A DNA stretch of 64,000 nucleotides from NCBI GenBank assembly GCA_963727635.1, contig CAVSHP010000024.1, positions 1 through 64,000 on the forward strand, given 5' to 3'. Every line of letters begins with the position of its first letter. The stretch's first letter is position 1. Made by a program: the position numbers and the translations under genes. Origin of the DNA: SZUA-36 sp963727635 (GTDB lineage: Bacteria > Pseudomonadota > Gammaproteobacteria > Xanthomonadales > SZUA-36). Positions 37,259-45,429 of this stretch are shown piece by piece. The notes under the pieces were generated by a model that saw nothing but the letters and a program-made list of their open reading frames with translations, was not told the origin of the DNA and searched no databases.

Positions 37259-37622
37259 AGTACCTGCTCCAGGTCATGCTGATCCACACGGTGCCGATCA
37301 GAATCAGGCAGAACATGGTTGCCGCGGATCCCATATCCTTGGCCCTGCCCGATAGTATATGACGTTCGGCGCCAATGCGGTCAACGACATTTTCAATCGC
37401 GCTGTTCAGGAGTTCCACAATGGCCAGCAGCAACAGGGGCATGACCAGGATCAACCATTCGACCACGGTTTGCGCCAGCAAGAACGACAGCACCAGAAGC
37501 ACGATCGACAAGACCGAATTCTGTCTGAAAGCCGCCTCGTAACGCCATGCATCGCGGATGCCGTTAAGCGAGTTTTTTGAAGCCGCAGCAATTCTCGTGA
37601 TACCGGTAAGCCCTGGTTTCAC
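37251..37622 (-). CDS. dgkA: Diacylglycerol kinase
   Basis: 123 residues from a GTG start. The three helices and the signature VELLNSAIENVVDRIGAERHILSGRAKDMGSAA (key: ELLNSAIE and AKDMGSAA) identify DgkA. It phosphorylates diacylglycerol released during envelope glycan synthesis back to phosphatidic acid in the inner membrane. The next gene (Kazal lipoprotein) overlaps its end by 8 bp. Confidence 0.95.
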   Translation of the reverse strand: MKPGLTGITRIAAASKNSLNGIRDAWRYEAAFRQNSVLSIVLLVLSFLLAQTVVEWLILVMPLLLLAIVELLNSAIENVVDRIGAERHILSGRAKDMGSAATMFCLILIGTVWISMTWSRYFA

Positions 37623-37847
37623 GCTGTAATTACGCTCTGAAATAATATGGGTTTAAGTCGCAACAAACGGTCTTCTCTCATTTCCAATCCAAAAAAGCGA
37701 TCAGGTTCATTTTTGCCGCAATTCGGTGGTGTCCGCTCTTGCCTCTTTATTAGAAAAATGAACCTGGGTCTTATTACGGGTATTATGCGTAAGATGGCCG
37801 GCAACAACAATCCGGCCATCGAAAAACAAATCGCCATGGGAGAAAAG

Positions 37848-38615
37848 ATGTTGAAGATTGCGTCATGGAATGTCAATTCACTCGCTGTCCGCTTGCCGCA
37901 TGTGCTGGCCTGGTGTGACGTGGCCAGGCCTGACGTCCTGGCCATCCAGGAAACCAAGCTGACCGACGACCGGTTTCCAGCTGACAGCCTGCTTGAGGCC
38001 GGCTATCACAGTGTTTTTTCCGGGCAGAAAACCTACAACGGCGTCGCCATTCTGAGCCGCGAGCCGGCCGTTGATAGCGTGACCGATATCGACGGCCTGG
38101 ATGACCCCCAACGTCGCATCCTGGCCGCGACCATCGGCGATGTACGCGTAATCAATCTGTACGTGGTGAACGGTTCTGAAGTGGGTTCGGAAAAATTCGC
38201 CTACAAGCTACACTGGCTGGAGCAGGTGACGCGTTGGATTGAGGCTGAATTGCAGAAGTTTGACAAGGTCGTGGTGCTGGGTGACTTCAACATCGCACCG
38301 GAAGACCGCGATGTACACGACCCGGAAGCCTGGCACGAAAAAATCCTCTGCAGTACCCAGGAGCGCCAGGCGCTCAAGGAAATACTTGCGCTCGGTCTTG
38401 CCGACACCTTCAGGTTGTTTGAGCAGGAGGAAAACGCCTGGAGTTGGTGGGATTACCGCATGGCCGCGTTCAGACGCAATATGGGCCTGCGGATCGACCT
38501 GGTGCTGGCCTCAGAGACGCTGGCAAAACACTGCAGCGCCGCCTATATCGACAAGGAACCAAGACGCCAGGAAAGACCATCCGATCACACTCCGGTGATC
38601 GCTGAGTTTTCATAG
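37848..38615 (+). CDS. xthA: Exodeoxyribonuclease III
   Basis: 255 residues from ATG 37848, preceded by GGAG. Conserved AP-endonuclease motifs: WNVNSLAVRLPHVL, QETKLTDDRFP (catalytic Glu), VLGDFNIAPEDRDVHDP (Asp/Asn), and the C-terminal RPSDHTPVIAEF (Asp-His). It cleaves DNA 5' to abasic sites and removes 3' blocks in base-excision repair. It is divergent from dgkA; its 3' side is filled with repeats. Confidence 0.96.
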   Translation: MLKIASWNVNSLAVRLPHVLAWCDVARPDVLAIQETKLTDDRFPADSLLEAGYHSVFSGQKTYNGVAILSREPAVDSVTDIDGLDDPQRRILAATIGDVRVINLYVVNGSEVGSEKFAYKLHWLEQVTRWIEAELQKFDKVVVLGDFNIAPEDRDVHDPEAWHEKILCSTQERQALKEILALGLADTFRLFEQEENAWSWWDYRMAAFRRNMGLRIDLVLASETLAKHCSAAYIDKEPRRQERPSDHTPVIAEFS

Positions 38616-38715
38616 AAAAGCCAAAGTCGGGGGCACTTCTTTCAATTAAATACCAGACCGGTATATTGACCGGATTTCGGTGCTGTCTTCTTTCATTTGT
38701 ATGGTGGTGGGGCCA

Positions 38716-38818
38716 CCGGGGCGGGTAGTTGGTTCCAGGACTCGGCGCAAGCCTTCCCTGGGGCCTCGATACTCGGCTTCCTGCCTCGTACGGTCCTGGA
38801 ACCAACTACCCACCCCGG
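38716..38818 (+). repeat. Palindromic repeat family B, unit 3
   Basis: Arms 38716-38740 and 38794-38818 are inverted repeats (24 of 25 pair; GGTAGTTGGTTCCAGGA with its complement). The core reads GGACTCGGCGCAAGCC and ends CCTCGTACGGTCC, like unit 1, while the arm sequence is quite different. It lies 100 bp after the xthA stop. Confidence 0.88.
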
Positions 38819-38820
38819 CG

Positions 38821-39023
38821 TCCGTCAGCCGCCGTGCATACCTGTCAGGAACCATTGACCTGTGATCTCGCACAGCGGCGAGGGTATGCAGTACCTTACT
38901 TAAGGAACGTGAGCGACATGGATGTCGCGACCGAGCCCCCGGCGTCTGTCATGCGCCGTGCGAATCTGTCAGGAACCATTGACCTATGATTTAGCACAGC
39001 GGCGAGGGTATGCAGTACCTAAC
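38821..39023. repeat. Two direct repeats of about 78 bp within the repeat cluster
   Basis: 38821-38898 and 38945-39022 share about 90% of their bases, including CTGTCAGGAACCATTGACCT and the GCACAGCGGCGAGGGTATGCAGTACCT region (positions 38869-38895 and 38993-39019). After the first copy a truncated family-B core follows (GGAACGTGAGCGACATGGATG). This suggests local duplication or tandem insertion of family-B units. Confidence 0.8.
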
Positions 39024-39117
39024 TTCAGGACCGTACGAGACAGGAAGTCGAGTATCGAGCGCCCATGGATGGTTCACAGCGAGTCCTGAAGTAAGGTACT
39101 GCATGGCCTCGCCGCCC
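39001..39117 (-). repeat. Palindromic repeat family B, unit 4 (inverted orientation)
   Basis: Arms 39001-39032 and 39086-39117 pair over about 28 of 32 bases (ATGCAGTACCTAACTTCAGG with its partner). The core is the reverse complement of unit 3. Units 3 and 4 form an inverted pair in the gap between the convergent xthA and glutaredoxin-fusion genes; no gene is seen in this 646-bp gap. Confidence 0.88.
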
Positions 39118-39261
39118 GTACAGAAAACGAGCCAGATCTCAAGAATTGGCAGCATACTGCACGCCAGCGAGGGCATTTACATGAGCCCCGGGGGGTAGAT
39201 CAGGTATGACACCATTGCCCCGACCCTTTACTGCAGGTCGGGGTTGTTCCAGTGTTTCGGT

Positions 39262-40197
39262 TTAGTTATAGCCGCCGTACAGCGGCACTGACGGGTCGAT
39301 TTCCTTTGACCAGGCATTGATGCCGCCAGCAACATTACTGACATTGGTGAAACCCTGTTTACGGAAATATTCGCCTGCAACCTGGCTGCGGTTGCCGGTA
39401 TGGCAGATAAAGGCCAGCGCCGTGTCTTTCGGCATTGCTTCGATGACCTTCATGGTCTCATCGTTCATGGCCTGGGCCGCTGCCAGGCTGGCGAGGGCGC
39501 GTTCTTCGCTGCCGCGCACGTCGATCAGGACCACGCTGTTGTCTTCCAGTCGCTGTTTGAGTTCCACAACGCTCATTTGCTTGACCGGCGCGGGCGCTTT
39601 TGGAAGATGAATGGTCAGACCCGAACCTTGCAGGGTTTCAACCCAGTCGATGATTGCACCATTGGCGCGTTGCGCGGACGCGAGGTCGAAATACATGGTG
39701 ATGCCATTGGTTACAACCTCGATTTCGTGTCCTTCTGCCGGCGCGACGTTGAACTGTGATTGCCAGCTGGCATCGACAGCAAAATGCAGTCCAATACCTT
39801 CGTGACCGGCCATGGCCTCGAGAATTTTCTCGGCAGCGGCATCGGTGATGGTCACTTCCGGCGGGGTCCGGTCCGGCGCCTTGACACCCAGCATTTGGTG
39901 TAATTCGCAGCTGTTGAACATGGCGGTAACGATGTCGCAGCCACCTATAAGTTCGCCGTCGATATAGAGTTGCGGAATCGTCGGCCAGTCGCCATAAATC
40001 TTGATGCCATCACGGATTTCCTGGTCTTCGAGTACGTCTACGCTCTTATAGTCATCGAGTACCGAGTCCAGCAAGCCGATGGTTTTGGCCGAAAAACCAC
40101 ACATTGGCGATTTTGGCGTACCCTTCATGAACAGGACCACGCGGTTCTGCTTGACGATGTTTTCAATTTTTTCGCGGGTGCTGTCGCTAAGGGTCAT
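39262..40197 (-). CDS. Monothiol glutaredoxin - degenerate A-type (IscA-like) - rhodanese fusion
   Basis: 311 residues in three domains. Residues 1-105: Grx4-type glutaredoxin with the CGFS active site (TPKSPMCGFSAKTIG) and the PTIPQLYIDGELIGGCDI glutathione-binding part. Residues 115-200: an IscA/HesB-like fold (EVTITDAAAEKILEAM ... IDWVETLQGSGLTIHLP) that lacks all three Fe-S cysteines of IscA. Residues 205-311: rhodanese with active-site CHTGNR. CGFS glutaredoxins carry [2Fe-2S] clusters with glutathione; a linked rhodanese could handle sulfane sulfur. It is convergent with xthA across the repeat cluster. Confidence 0.9.
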   Translation of the reverse strand: MTLSDSTREKIENIVKQNRVVLFMKGTPKSPMCGFSAKTIGLLDSVLDDYKSVDVLEDQEIRDGIKIYGDWPTIPQLYIDGELIGGCDIVTAMFNSCELHQMLGVKAPDRTPPEVTITDAAAEKILEAMAGHEGIGLHFAVDASWQSQFNVAPAEGHEIEVVTNGITMYFDLASAQRANGAIIDWVETLQGSGLTIHLPKAPAPVKQMSVVELKQRLEDNSVVLIDVRGSEERALASLAAAQAMNDETMKVIEAMPKDTALAFICHTGNRSQVAGEYFRKQGFTNVSNVAGGINAWSKEIDPSVPLYGGYN

Positions 40198-40337
40198 ATT
40201 TCAGTATTCCAGTTAAATTAAAAATAAAAATCATGGTTGTGGCGTTACATGGGGTGCCAGCGGCGGAGTATCAAGCCAGACCATATGACAGGCTCCGGTG
40301 CAATATCATAATCAATGGCGCGGCAAAGGCAAATAGC

Positions 40338-41480
40338 TCAATACGGCAGGGTATCCGCGATAAGCCGTCGCGAGCCTTCGTCATAGCACAGCCGTCCCGG
40401 GTAGGCGATGTCACCGCTGTAACCCTCATCACGGATGAACTGGTGCAGGTCATTGACCCCACTGGCCTTGAGTGGATAGAAGTTCATTTGCCGGTCGCCG
40501 CAGGCCACGGTGACCGCGATGGTGCCAAGGTCATCAGCGCTGTGCGCGGTAACGGGTGCCGCTGATGGTTCGGGGGTATTGGTGGACTCTTCCACTAAAA
40601 ATGTATCCGTTAATTCGGCATCTTCCAGACCTGGAATATGCTGTTTTACACTGACGCCGTGCGCGTTCAGCATGGTCAGGTAGCGGCGGTACTCACGCGT
40701 CCAGTCGGCATAGGCGGCTTGTAACCGTTGCTGGCCGGCCTGTAGTTCACGACCACCACCACGTTGGGCCCACCAGTCAAACGATTCAAAAAAACTGTGT
40801 ACGGCATCATCCTGCCATTTAAATCTCAGCCCGCCCGGCGTATTGACTTCGAGTTCGCTGTTGGCGGGATTGATGGCCGCATCCAGCAACTCCCACAGCG
40901 GCAGAAAACCGTAGTGCTCCAACTGCAGACGCAGCATGGCGTTGAGATCGGTAAACGTCATGAAACGCGCGTGATTGACAGAAACCTGGAACTGCGCCTC
41001 GAGCGCCCTGGCGCAATTGGCCGAGACCTGGCCTTTTTCCAGGAAGTTGTGTTCCATCTCATCACGCAGTTGCTTGACGGTCTGCGCCGGTCCGCTGATC
41101 AGCAATGGCAAAATCTGCAACAGGCCAAGTGGGATTTTATCGAAGGGCTGTAATTCCGGCATCGGCATTTTTCCGCCGCTGACGCCGATACTGAGCAGGC
41201 GGGCCTTGAACTCCGCACCGGGATTGCTGGCGTGCTGCAATGTTTCCAGCGCCTTGTAGACCGGCAGACGCGGACGTAACACCTGGGTCTGATCATACAA
41301 GGCGCCGGCCATGCTCAGACTGCAATGGCTGATGGCCGGAAACATGGACTTCAGGTCAGCTGCGATATGTGCCAGCACCTGCTCCGCCGCCACCCGCTCC
41401 AGAAGGGCTGGCCGGCTGGCATGCTCGCCATGGTAACGGGTGGGGTCGGTCTCAATTCCAACCAGGATATATTGATGCAC
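40338..41480 (-). CDS. Hypothetical protein, unrecognised
   Basis: 380 residues from a GTG start preceded by AGGTAG. Cytoplasmic, without signal peptide or helices in the membrane. Predicted mostly helical in the first 280 residues, with LRPRLPVYKALETLQ and PFDKIPLGLLQILPLLISGP, then a Ser/Thr/Pro-rich hinge (ESTNTPEPSAAPVTAHS) and a beta-rich C-terminal 70 residues (IAVTVACGDRQMNFYPLKASG). I know no family for it. It heads toward the glutaredoxin fusion gene on the same strand, 140 bp away. Confidence 0.6.
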   Translation of the reverse strand: MHQYILVGIETDPTRYHGEHASRPALLERVAAEQVLAHIAADLKSMFPAISHCSLSMAGALYDQTQVLRPRLPVYKALETLQHASNPGAEFKARLLSIGVSGGKMPMPELQPFDKIPLGLLQILPLLISGPAQTVKQLRDEMEHNFLEKGQVSANCARALEAQFQVSVNHARFMTFTDLNAMLRLQLEHYGFLPLWELLDAAINPANSELEVNTPGGLRFKWQDDAVHSFFESFDWWAQRGGGRELQAGQQRLQAAYADWTREYRRYLTMLNAHGVSVKQHIPGLEDAELTDTFLVEESTNTPEPSAAPVTAHSADDLGTIAVTVACGDRQMNFYPLKASGVNDLHQFIRDEGYSGDIAYPGRLCYDEGSRRLIADTLPY

Positions 41481-41549
41481 TATACCGGGCTACCTGTCAT
41501 TCGTGTTTGAATACCAATTTTTTGATGCATGTGTAGAAATGCCTGGCAT

Positions 41550-42110
41550 TCAAAACAATGAGAAAGGCGACTTGGTCTTGTTAGCGTCGGCCTGGCCTTC
41601 ACGTCTGCGGCGCATACGTTCATGTAATTGCTGACGGCGCGTTTCCAGCCAGTCGGACCTTTTCAGGGGCGCGTTGTCCTCGCGACGGTTGGCTTCGGTG
41701 GCGCGGAATATCAGGAATTCCCTGTATGCCTGGATTTCATGTTCGAGTGCCTTGCAGACGATTTCGATCATGATCGTATCATCGATAAAGCCGATCCCGG
41801 GTGTATCGTCTGGAACCAGGTCCTGCGGATCGGCAAAATAGGTCAAAGCGGCAAGCACACGTTCGCGGTCGTCCTCGATCAGACCCCAGCCCTCATCCAC
41901 CAGCATACCGATCAGGATATCCAGCTGGCTCATGTGGTCGCGGATAAAATCCACGGTATCGGATTGGTTGACCTGCTCAAGCAATTTCCGGGCGTTGTCG
42001 ATAATCTGTTGTTGGGAGATTCCCGCGGATTTCTCACGCGCCTTTAGCATGACGCCCCTGAAGAATTCCAGGTCGGATGAACTAAGCCTGAAGTTGATAT
42101 GAAAAGACAT
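41550..42110 (-). CDS. DUF1232/YkvA-like protein
   Basis: 186 residues. The YkvA-type stretch VLAALTYFADPQDLVPDDTPGIGFIDDTIMIE (key: YFADPQDLVPDDTPGIGFIDD) is clear, but the usual hydrophobic helix is weak, so the protein may be soluble. The C-terminus is strongly basic (RRQQLHERMRRRREGQ). Function of the family is unknown. It lies between a lipoprotein gene of the peptide-transport operon and an unrecognised gene, all on the minus strand. Confidence 0.75.
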   Translation of the reverse strand: MSFHINFRLSSSDLEFFRGVMLKAREKSAGISQQQIIDNARKLLEQVNQSDTVDFIRDHMSQLDILIGMLVDEGWGLIEDDRERVLAALTYFADPQDLVPDDTPGIGFIDDTIMIEIVCKALEHEIQAYREFLIFRATEANRREDNAPLKRSDWLETRRQQLHERMRRRREGQADANKTKSPFSLF

Positions 42111-42137
42111 GATCTGCTCCCGTCTCCTGGATTGATC

Positions 42138-42629
42138 CTAGCGGAAGTGACCTGGTTTACCGGGCTGCGGATAGAGATGTCCCTCGTATTCGAAGCGCAT
42201 CGTACCGTCATCCGCGCTGCTGATCGAGCCTTTCAACTGATAGGGCAGGCTCATGATTTTACCGTTCTCCAACTGCTCCAGCAGCCTCCGGTCGGTGTCG
42301 TTTTCCGCCACTTCCACCGACCATGATTCAGTGCCATTGGCAACGATATTGGTTCCAACCGGGCCGCTGTAGGCAATGAGTTCGTCATTTTCTTCGTTGG
42401 CCGTCAGGCGAAAATCGATACTCTGGACATTGAGATCGACACCATTGAGGTTACGTATGTTCAACTGCAGGGTGATGTTGTTGTCCCGGTGGCTTAATTC
42501 AGTGATACGTATGGCGGGCGACTCTCCACGTATAAGCTTGTTGGAGCCGCAGGATGTGCTGAGCAGCGCCAGGACTAGCAGCAGGTATAGTCCGGGGCGC
42601 GTTGTGCGATTAAATTTTTCAATAGTCAT
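42138..42629 (-). CDS. LEA type-2 (WHy-domain-like) lipoprotein
   Basis: 163 residues with a lipobox (LALLSTSCGS). The mature part has the LEA_2 pattern: ITLQLNIRNLNGVDLNVQSIDFRLTANEEN and a later SWSVEVAENDTDRRLLEQL, as in small bacterial WHy lipoproteins. Such proteins are associated with desiccation or envelope stress. Its ATG overlaps the 3' end of the oppF-like gene by 11 bp, so it belongs to the transporter transcript. Confidence 0.75.
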   Translation of the reverse strand: MTIEKFNRTTRPGLYLLLVLALLSTSCGSNKLIRGESPAIRITELSHRDNNITLQLNIRNLNGVDLNVQSIDFRLTANEENDELIAYSGPVGTNIVANGTESWSVEVAENDTDRRLLEQLENGKIMSLPYQLKGSISSADDGTMRFEYEGHLYPQPGKPGHFR

Positions 42630-43623
42630 TGGATTTTACCTCGTCGTATAGATGACATTTTACGCAATGCGGCCCTCCGGCGTGCCGGTTTTCTTGGCGA
42701 ATATACCTCAGCGCAGGTTCGACCTTCTCGCAAAGCGTCATTTTATCCGGGCAAAAGCCGGCAAACACGCAACTTGCCGTATGGCCCGTATTGCTGCGGT
42801 TGCGCTGCAGGTTCCAATTTTCGCCGCTCCAGTTCGACGGGGTCTCACCCTGCGCAAACGAAAGCAGTGTCCTGCTGTACGGGTGCGCCGGTCCGCTGAA
42901 AAACCGGTCAGCCGGTGACTGCTCCAGCAACTGCCCACGGTACATCACCGCAACATCATCGGCAATTTGCCGGATGACCGCCAGGTCATGTGAGATAAAC
43001 AGGAACGTGATACCCAAATCCTTCTGCAGATTCTGGATCAGTTGCAGGATTTGCGCCTGTATGGATACGTCGAGTGCGGAGACCGCCTCGTCGGCTATGA
43101 GTAATTCCGGGCTTGTAACCAGGGCCCTGGCGATGGCGATGCGCTGCTGCTGTCCGCTGGAAAACTGGTGCGGGTAGCGTTTAAGTGCATTTTGGTCCAG
43201 GCCAACGGTTTGCAGGATCTGGACAGATCTTTCACGCCGGTCGTCAGCGTCGCCAATGGCGAAATGCTGCAACGGTTCCAGTAGCGTCTGTTCCACGGTG
43301 CGTCGCGGACTCAAGGAGACGGATGGATCCTGGAAGACCAGTTGAATGCGTTGGCGGGCTGTTTTCAGTTGCCGTGGATTCATCCGGTAAATGTCTTCGC
43401 CCTTGAACAGGATTTCACCCGAGTCCGGCTTGACAAGACGCAGGATGGCGCGTGCGATGCTGCTCTTGCCGGCGCCTGATGCCCCGACCAGTCCGAGGGT
43501 GCTGCCCGCCTTTATCTTCAGGCTGACGCGGTCTACAGCCAGCTGTTCCTGGTGCTGGAAACTCAGGCATAAATCGCGGAGTTCGAGCAAAGGTGGTGTG
43601 TCGGCTGCGGCGGGCATATTCAT
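42619..43623 (-). CDS. Peptide ABC transporter ATP-binding protein (OppF/DppF type)
   Basis: 334 residues. Walker A GASGAGKSS, signature SSGQQQRIAIARAL, Walker B ELLIADEAVSALD, and a C-terminal cysteine cluster (CVFAGFCPDKMTLC...CVKCHLYD) that forms the OppF zinc/Fe-S-like site. Energises uptake through the two permease subunits in the inner membrane. The start ATG overlaps the previous TGA by one base (TGATG). Position in the operon: fifth gene, after DppA, B, C and OppD. Confidence 0.92.
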   Translation of the reverse strand: MNMPAAADTPPLLELRDLCLSFQHQEQLAVDRVSLKIKAGSTLGLVGASGAGKSSIARAILRLVKPDSGEILFKGEDIYRMNPRQLKTARQRIQLVFQDPSVSLSPRRTVEQTLLEPLQHFAIGDADDRRERSVQILQTVGLDQNALKRYPHQFSSGQQQRIAIARALVTSPELLIADEAVSALDVSIQAQILQLIQNLQKDLGITFLFISHDLAVIRQIADDVAVMYRGQLLEQSPADRFFSGPAHPYSRTLLSFAQGETPSNWSGENWNLQRNRSNTGHTASCVFAGFCPDKMTLCEKVEPALRYIRQENRHAGGPHCVKCHLYDEVKSNDY

Positions 43624-44588
43624 CACAACGGCCTGAAACAGGCTGCGCCCCTGCCGTCTTCGACATCGAGCGCCGGAACCGATACCCGGCATTGGTCTAC
43701 GGCCCTTGTGCACCTCGGCGCAAAGTGACAGCCGCCGGGTAAATCCGCAGGCGCCGGCACCTGGCCGGGTATCGCACTGATAACAGCCGGCCGCGTGGCG
43801 CCGAGTTGGGGAATACATGACAACAAACCGGCGCTATAGGGGTGCCGTGCGTGAGAAAACAGGCTTTGGCAGTCAGTCTTTTCCATGATCCTGCCACAAT
43901 ACATCACCATGACATCGCGGCAGCTTTGCCTGACCACGGTCAGGTCGTGACTGATATACAGGATGGCGGTCTGATGCAACGTCTGCAGATGTTTGAGTTG
44001 TTGCAGGATCAATGCGCGGCTGCTGCTGTCGAGCGCCGTTGTCGGTTCATCCGCAACGATAACTGCCGGTTTACACACCGTGGCCATGGCAATCATGGCC
44101 AATTGACGCATGCCACCGGATAACTGGTGAGGGTAGGCCGCGGCGATGTCTTCGGCCTGGCTGAAGCCAACGCTTTTAAGCGCCTCCAGCATGGTTTGGC
44201 GGATGTGTTGTTTGCTGCCGCCAAAATGACGCCGGTATACCGCGCTGATCTGTTGGCCCATGGTGAATACGGGATCAAGCGCGGTGGCGGGTTGTTGAAA
44301 TATCATTGCTATGTCACGACCGAGCACCGCGCGTCTGTGACCGGCGTTCAGGCTGTAAATATCCTTGCCGTTAACCTCGATGCCATCCGAGCTGACGCCG
44401 ATTCCGGCTACCGGAAGTTGTCCCAGAATGGCTTTTGCCGTCATGGTTTTGCCACAACCGGATTCGCCGACCAGCCCCGTGGCCTCGCCCGGGTTGATAC
44501 TGAAGCTGATCCGGTCCACGACCGGAATACGCCCGGAGCTGGTTTCAAACCAGACACTGAGGTTTTTAACCTTGAGGGCCGGGATCAT
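43623..44588 (-). CDS. Peptide ABC transporter ATP-binding protein (OppD/DppD type)
   Basis: About 321 residues. Walker A GESGCGKTM, signature LSGGMRQLAMIAMA, Walker B AVIVADEPTTALD and the OppD zinc-binding tail (GGCHFAPRCTRAVDQCRV). The presumed start is ATG 44588. The preceding permease reading frame runs straight into it without a stop, so as read DppC and OppD form one polypeptide (DVRGVAQ then MIPALKVKNLS). Reading GGGG as GGG just upstream would give DVRG followed by TAG and a separate OppD start. Confidence 0.9.
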   Translation of the reverse strand: MIPALKVKNLSVWFETSSGRIPVVDRISFSINPGEATGLVGESGCGKTMTAKAILGQLPVAGIGVSSDGIEVNGKDIYSLNAGHRRAVLGRDIAMIFQQPATALDPVFTMGQQISAVYRRHFGGSKQHIRQTMLEALKSVGFSQAEDIAAAYPHQLSGGMRQLAMIAMATVCKPAVIVADEPTTALDSSSRALILQQLKHLQTLHQTAILYISHDLTVVRQSCRDVMVMYCGRIMEKTDCQSLFSHARHPYSAGLLSCIPQLGATRPAVISAIPGQVPAPADLPGGCHFAPRCTRAVDQCRVSVPALDVEDGRGAACFRPL

Positions 44589-45429
44589 CAATTGAGCTAC
44601 CCCGCGTACGTCCAGCGCGTCCTGCAAGGCGTCGGCCAGCAGGTTGAAACCCATCAACAGCAGAAACAGCGAAGTACCCGCAGCAATGAAGTTTCCAAAA
44701 TGACCGGCGAGGACCTCCTGCGAACTCTCCGCCAGCATCAGACCCCAGCTTACACCGTCCTGGATACCCAGACCCAGGAAGCTCAGTATGACTTCGGTGT
44801 TGATAGCGGCGACAAATACGATGGTGCCCTGGACCAACAGGATGTGATATGTGTTGGGCAGCACGTGGCGAAACACGGTTTTGAGCCCGGGCAGGCCGAT
44901 TGCGCGGGCCGCCTCTATGAACTCCCGTTGCTTTGATGCGCATGACTTCGCCGCGGATGATGCGGGCGGTGGTCGTCCAGAATGTGATGATCATGGCCAG
45001 GTGCATGGCCCACGGATTTCCCTGCAGCGCAAATGCGATAGCCGCGGCGAAAAGATAGAACGGTATCGAATCCAGCACACCCTTGACCCACAAGATGATT
45101 TCATCCAGCCAGCCATGACTGTACCAACCGGCCAGTCCGCCCATCACCGCACCCAGCAGCGTGGAACAGAACGTCACCAGCAGACCGACCTCAAAAGCGG
45201 TGGCCGTGCCAAACAGCGTACGGTTGAAGATGTCCTGGCCAAGCAGGTTGGTGCCAAACCAGTGCGCACTGCTGGCGCTTTCAAAGCGCTCGCCACTGAC
45301 CTCCGACCAGCCCTGGCCCAGCAAGCCGCTCCAGACGCATAAGGCGAGCAGGGCGAAAATCGCCACCACGATCAGCCCGCTCATACCGTATCGGTCGGAT
45401 CTGAGACGCTGCCAGGTCGTCAGCGTCAT
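44589..45429 (-). CDS. Peptide ABC transporter permease (DppC type), one frameshift
   Basis: About 280 residues with six hydrophobic helices. The inner-membrane permease signature EAARAIGLPGLKTVFRHVLPN is present (EAA loop contacting the ATPase). It starts at ATG 45429, overlapping the DppB stop (ATGA). The frame changes near 44935: IRGEVMRIK continues as QREFIEAARAIG if one G is removed. The downstream end reads into OppD without a stop. Confidence 0.88.

Noticed and set aside
38646..39198. Short repetitive open frames in the repeat cluster (such as YETGSRVSS)
   Set aside because: They arise from the palindromic DNA units read in both directions; no consistent protein.
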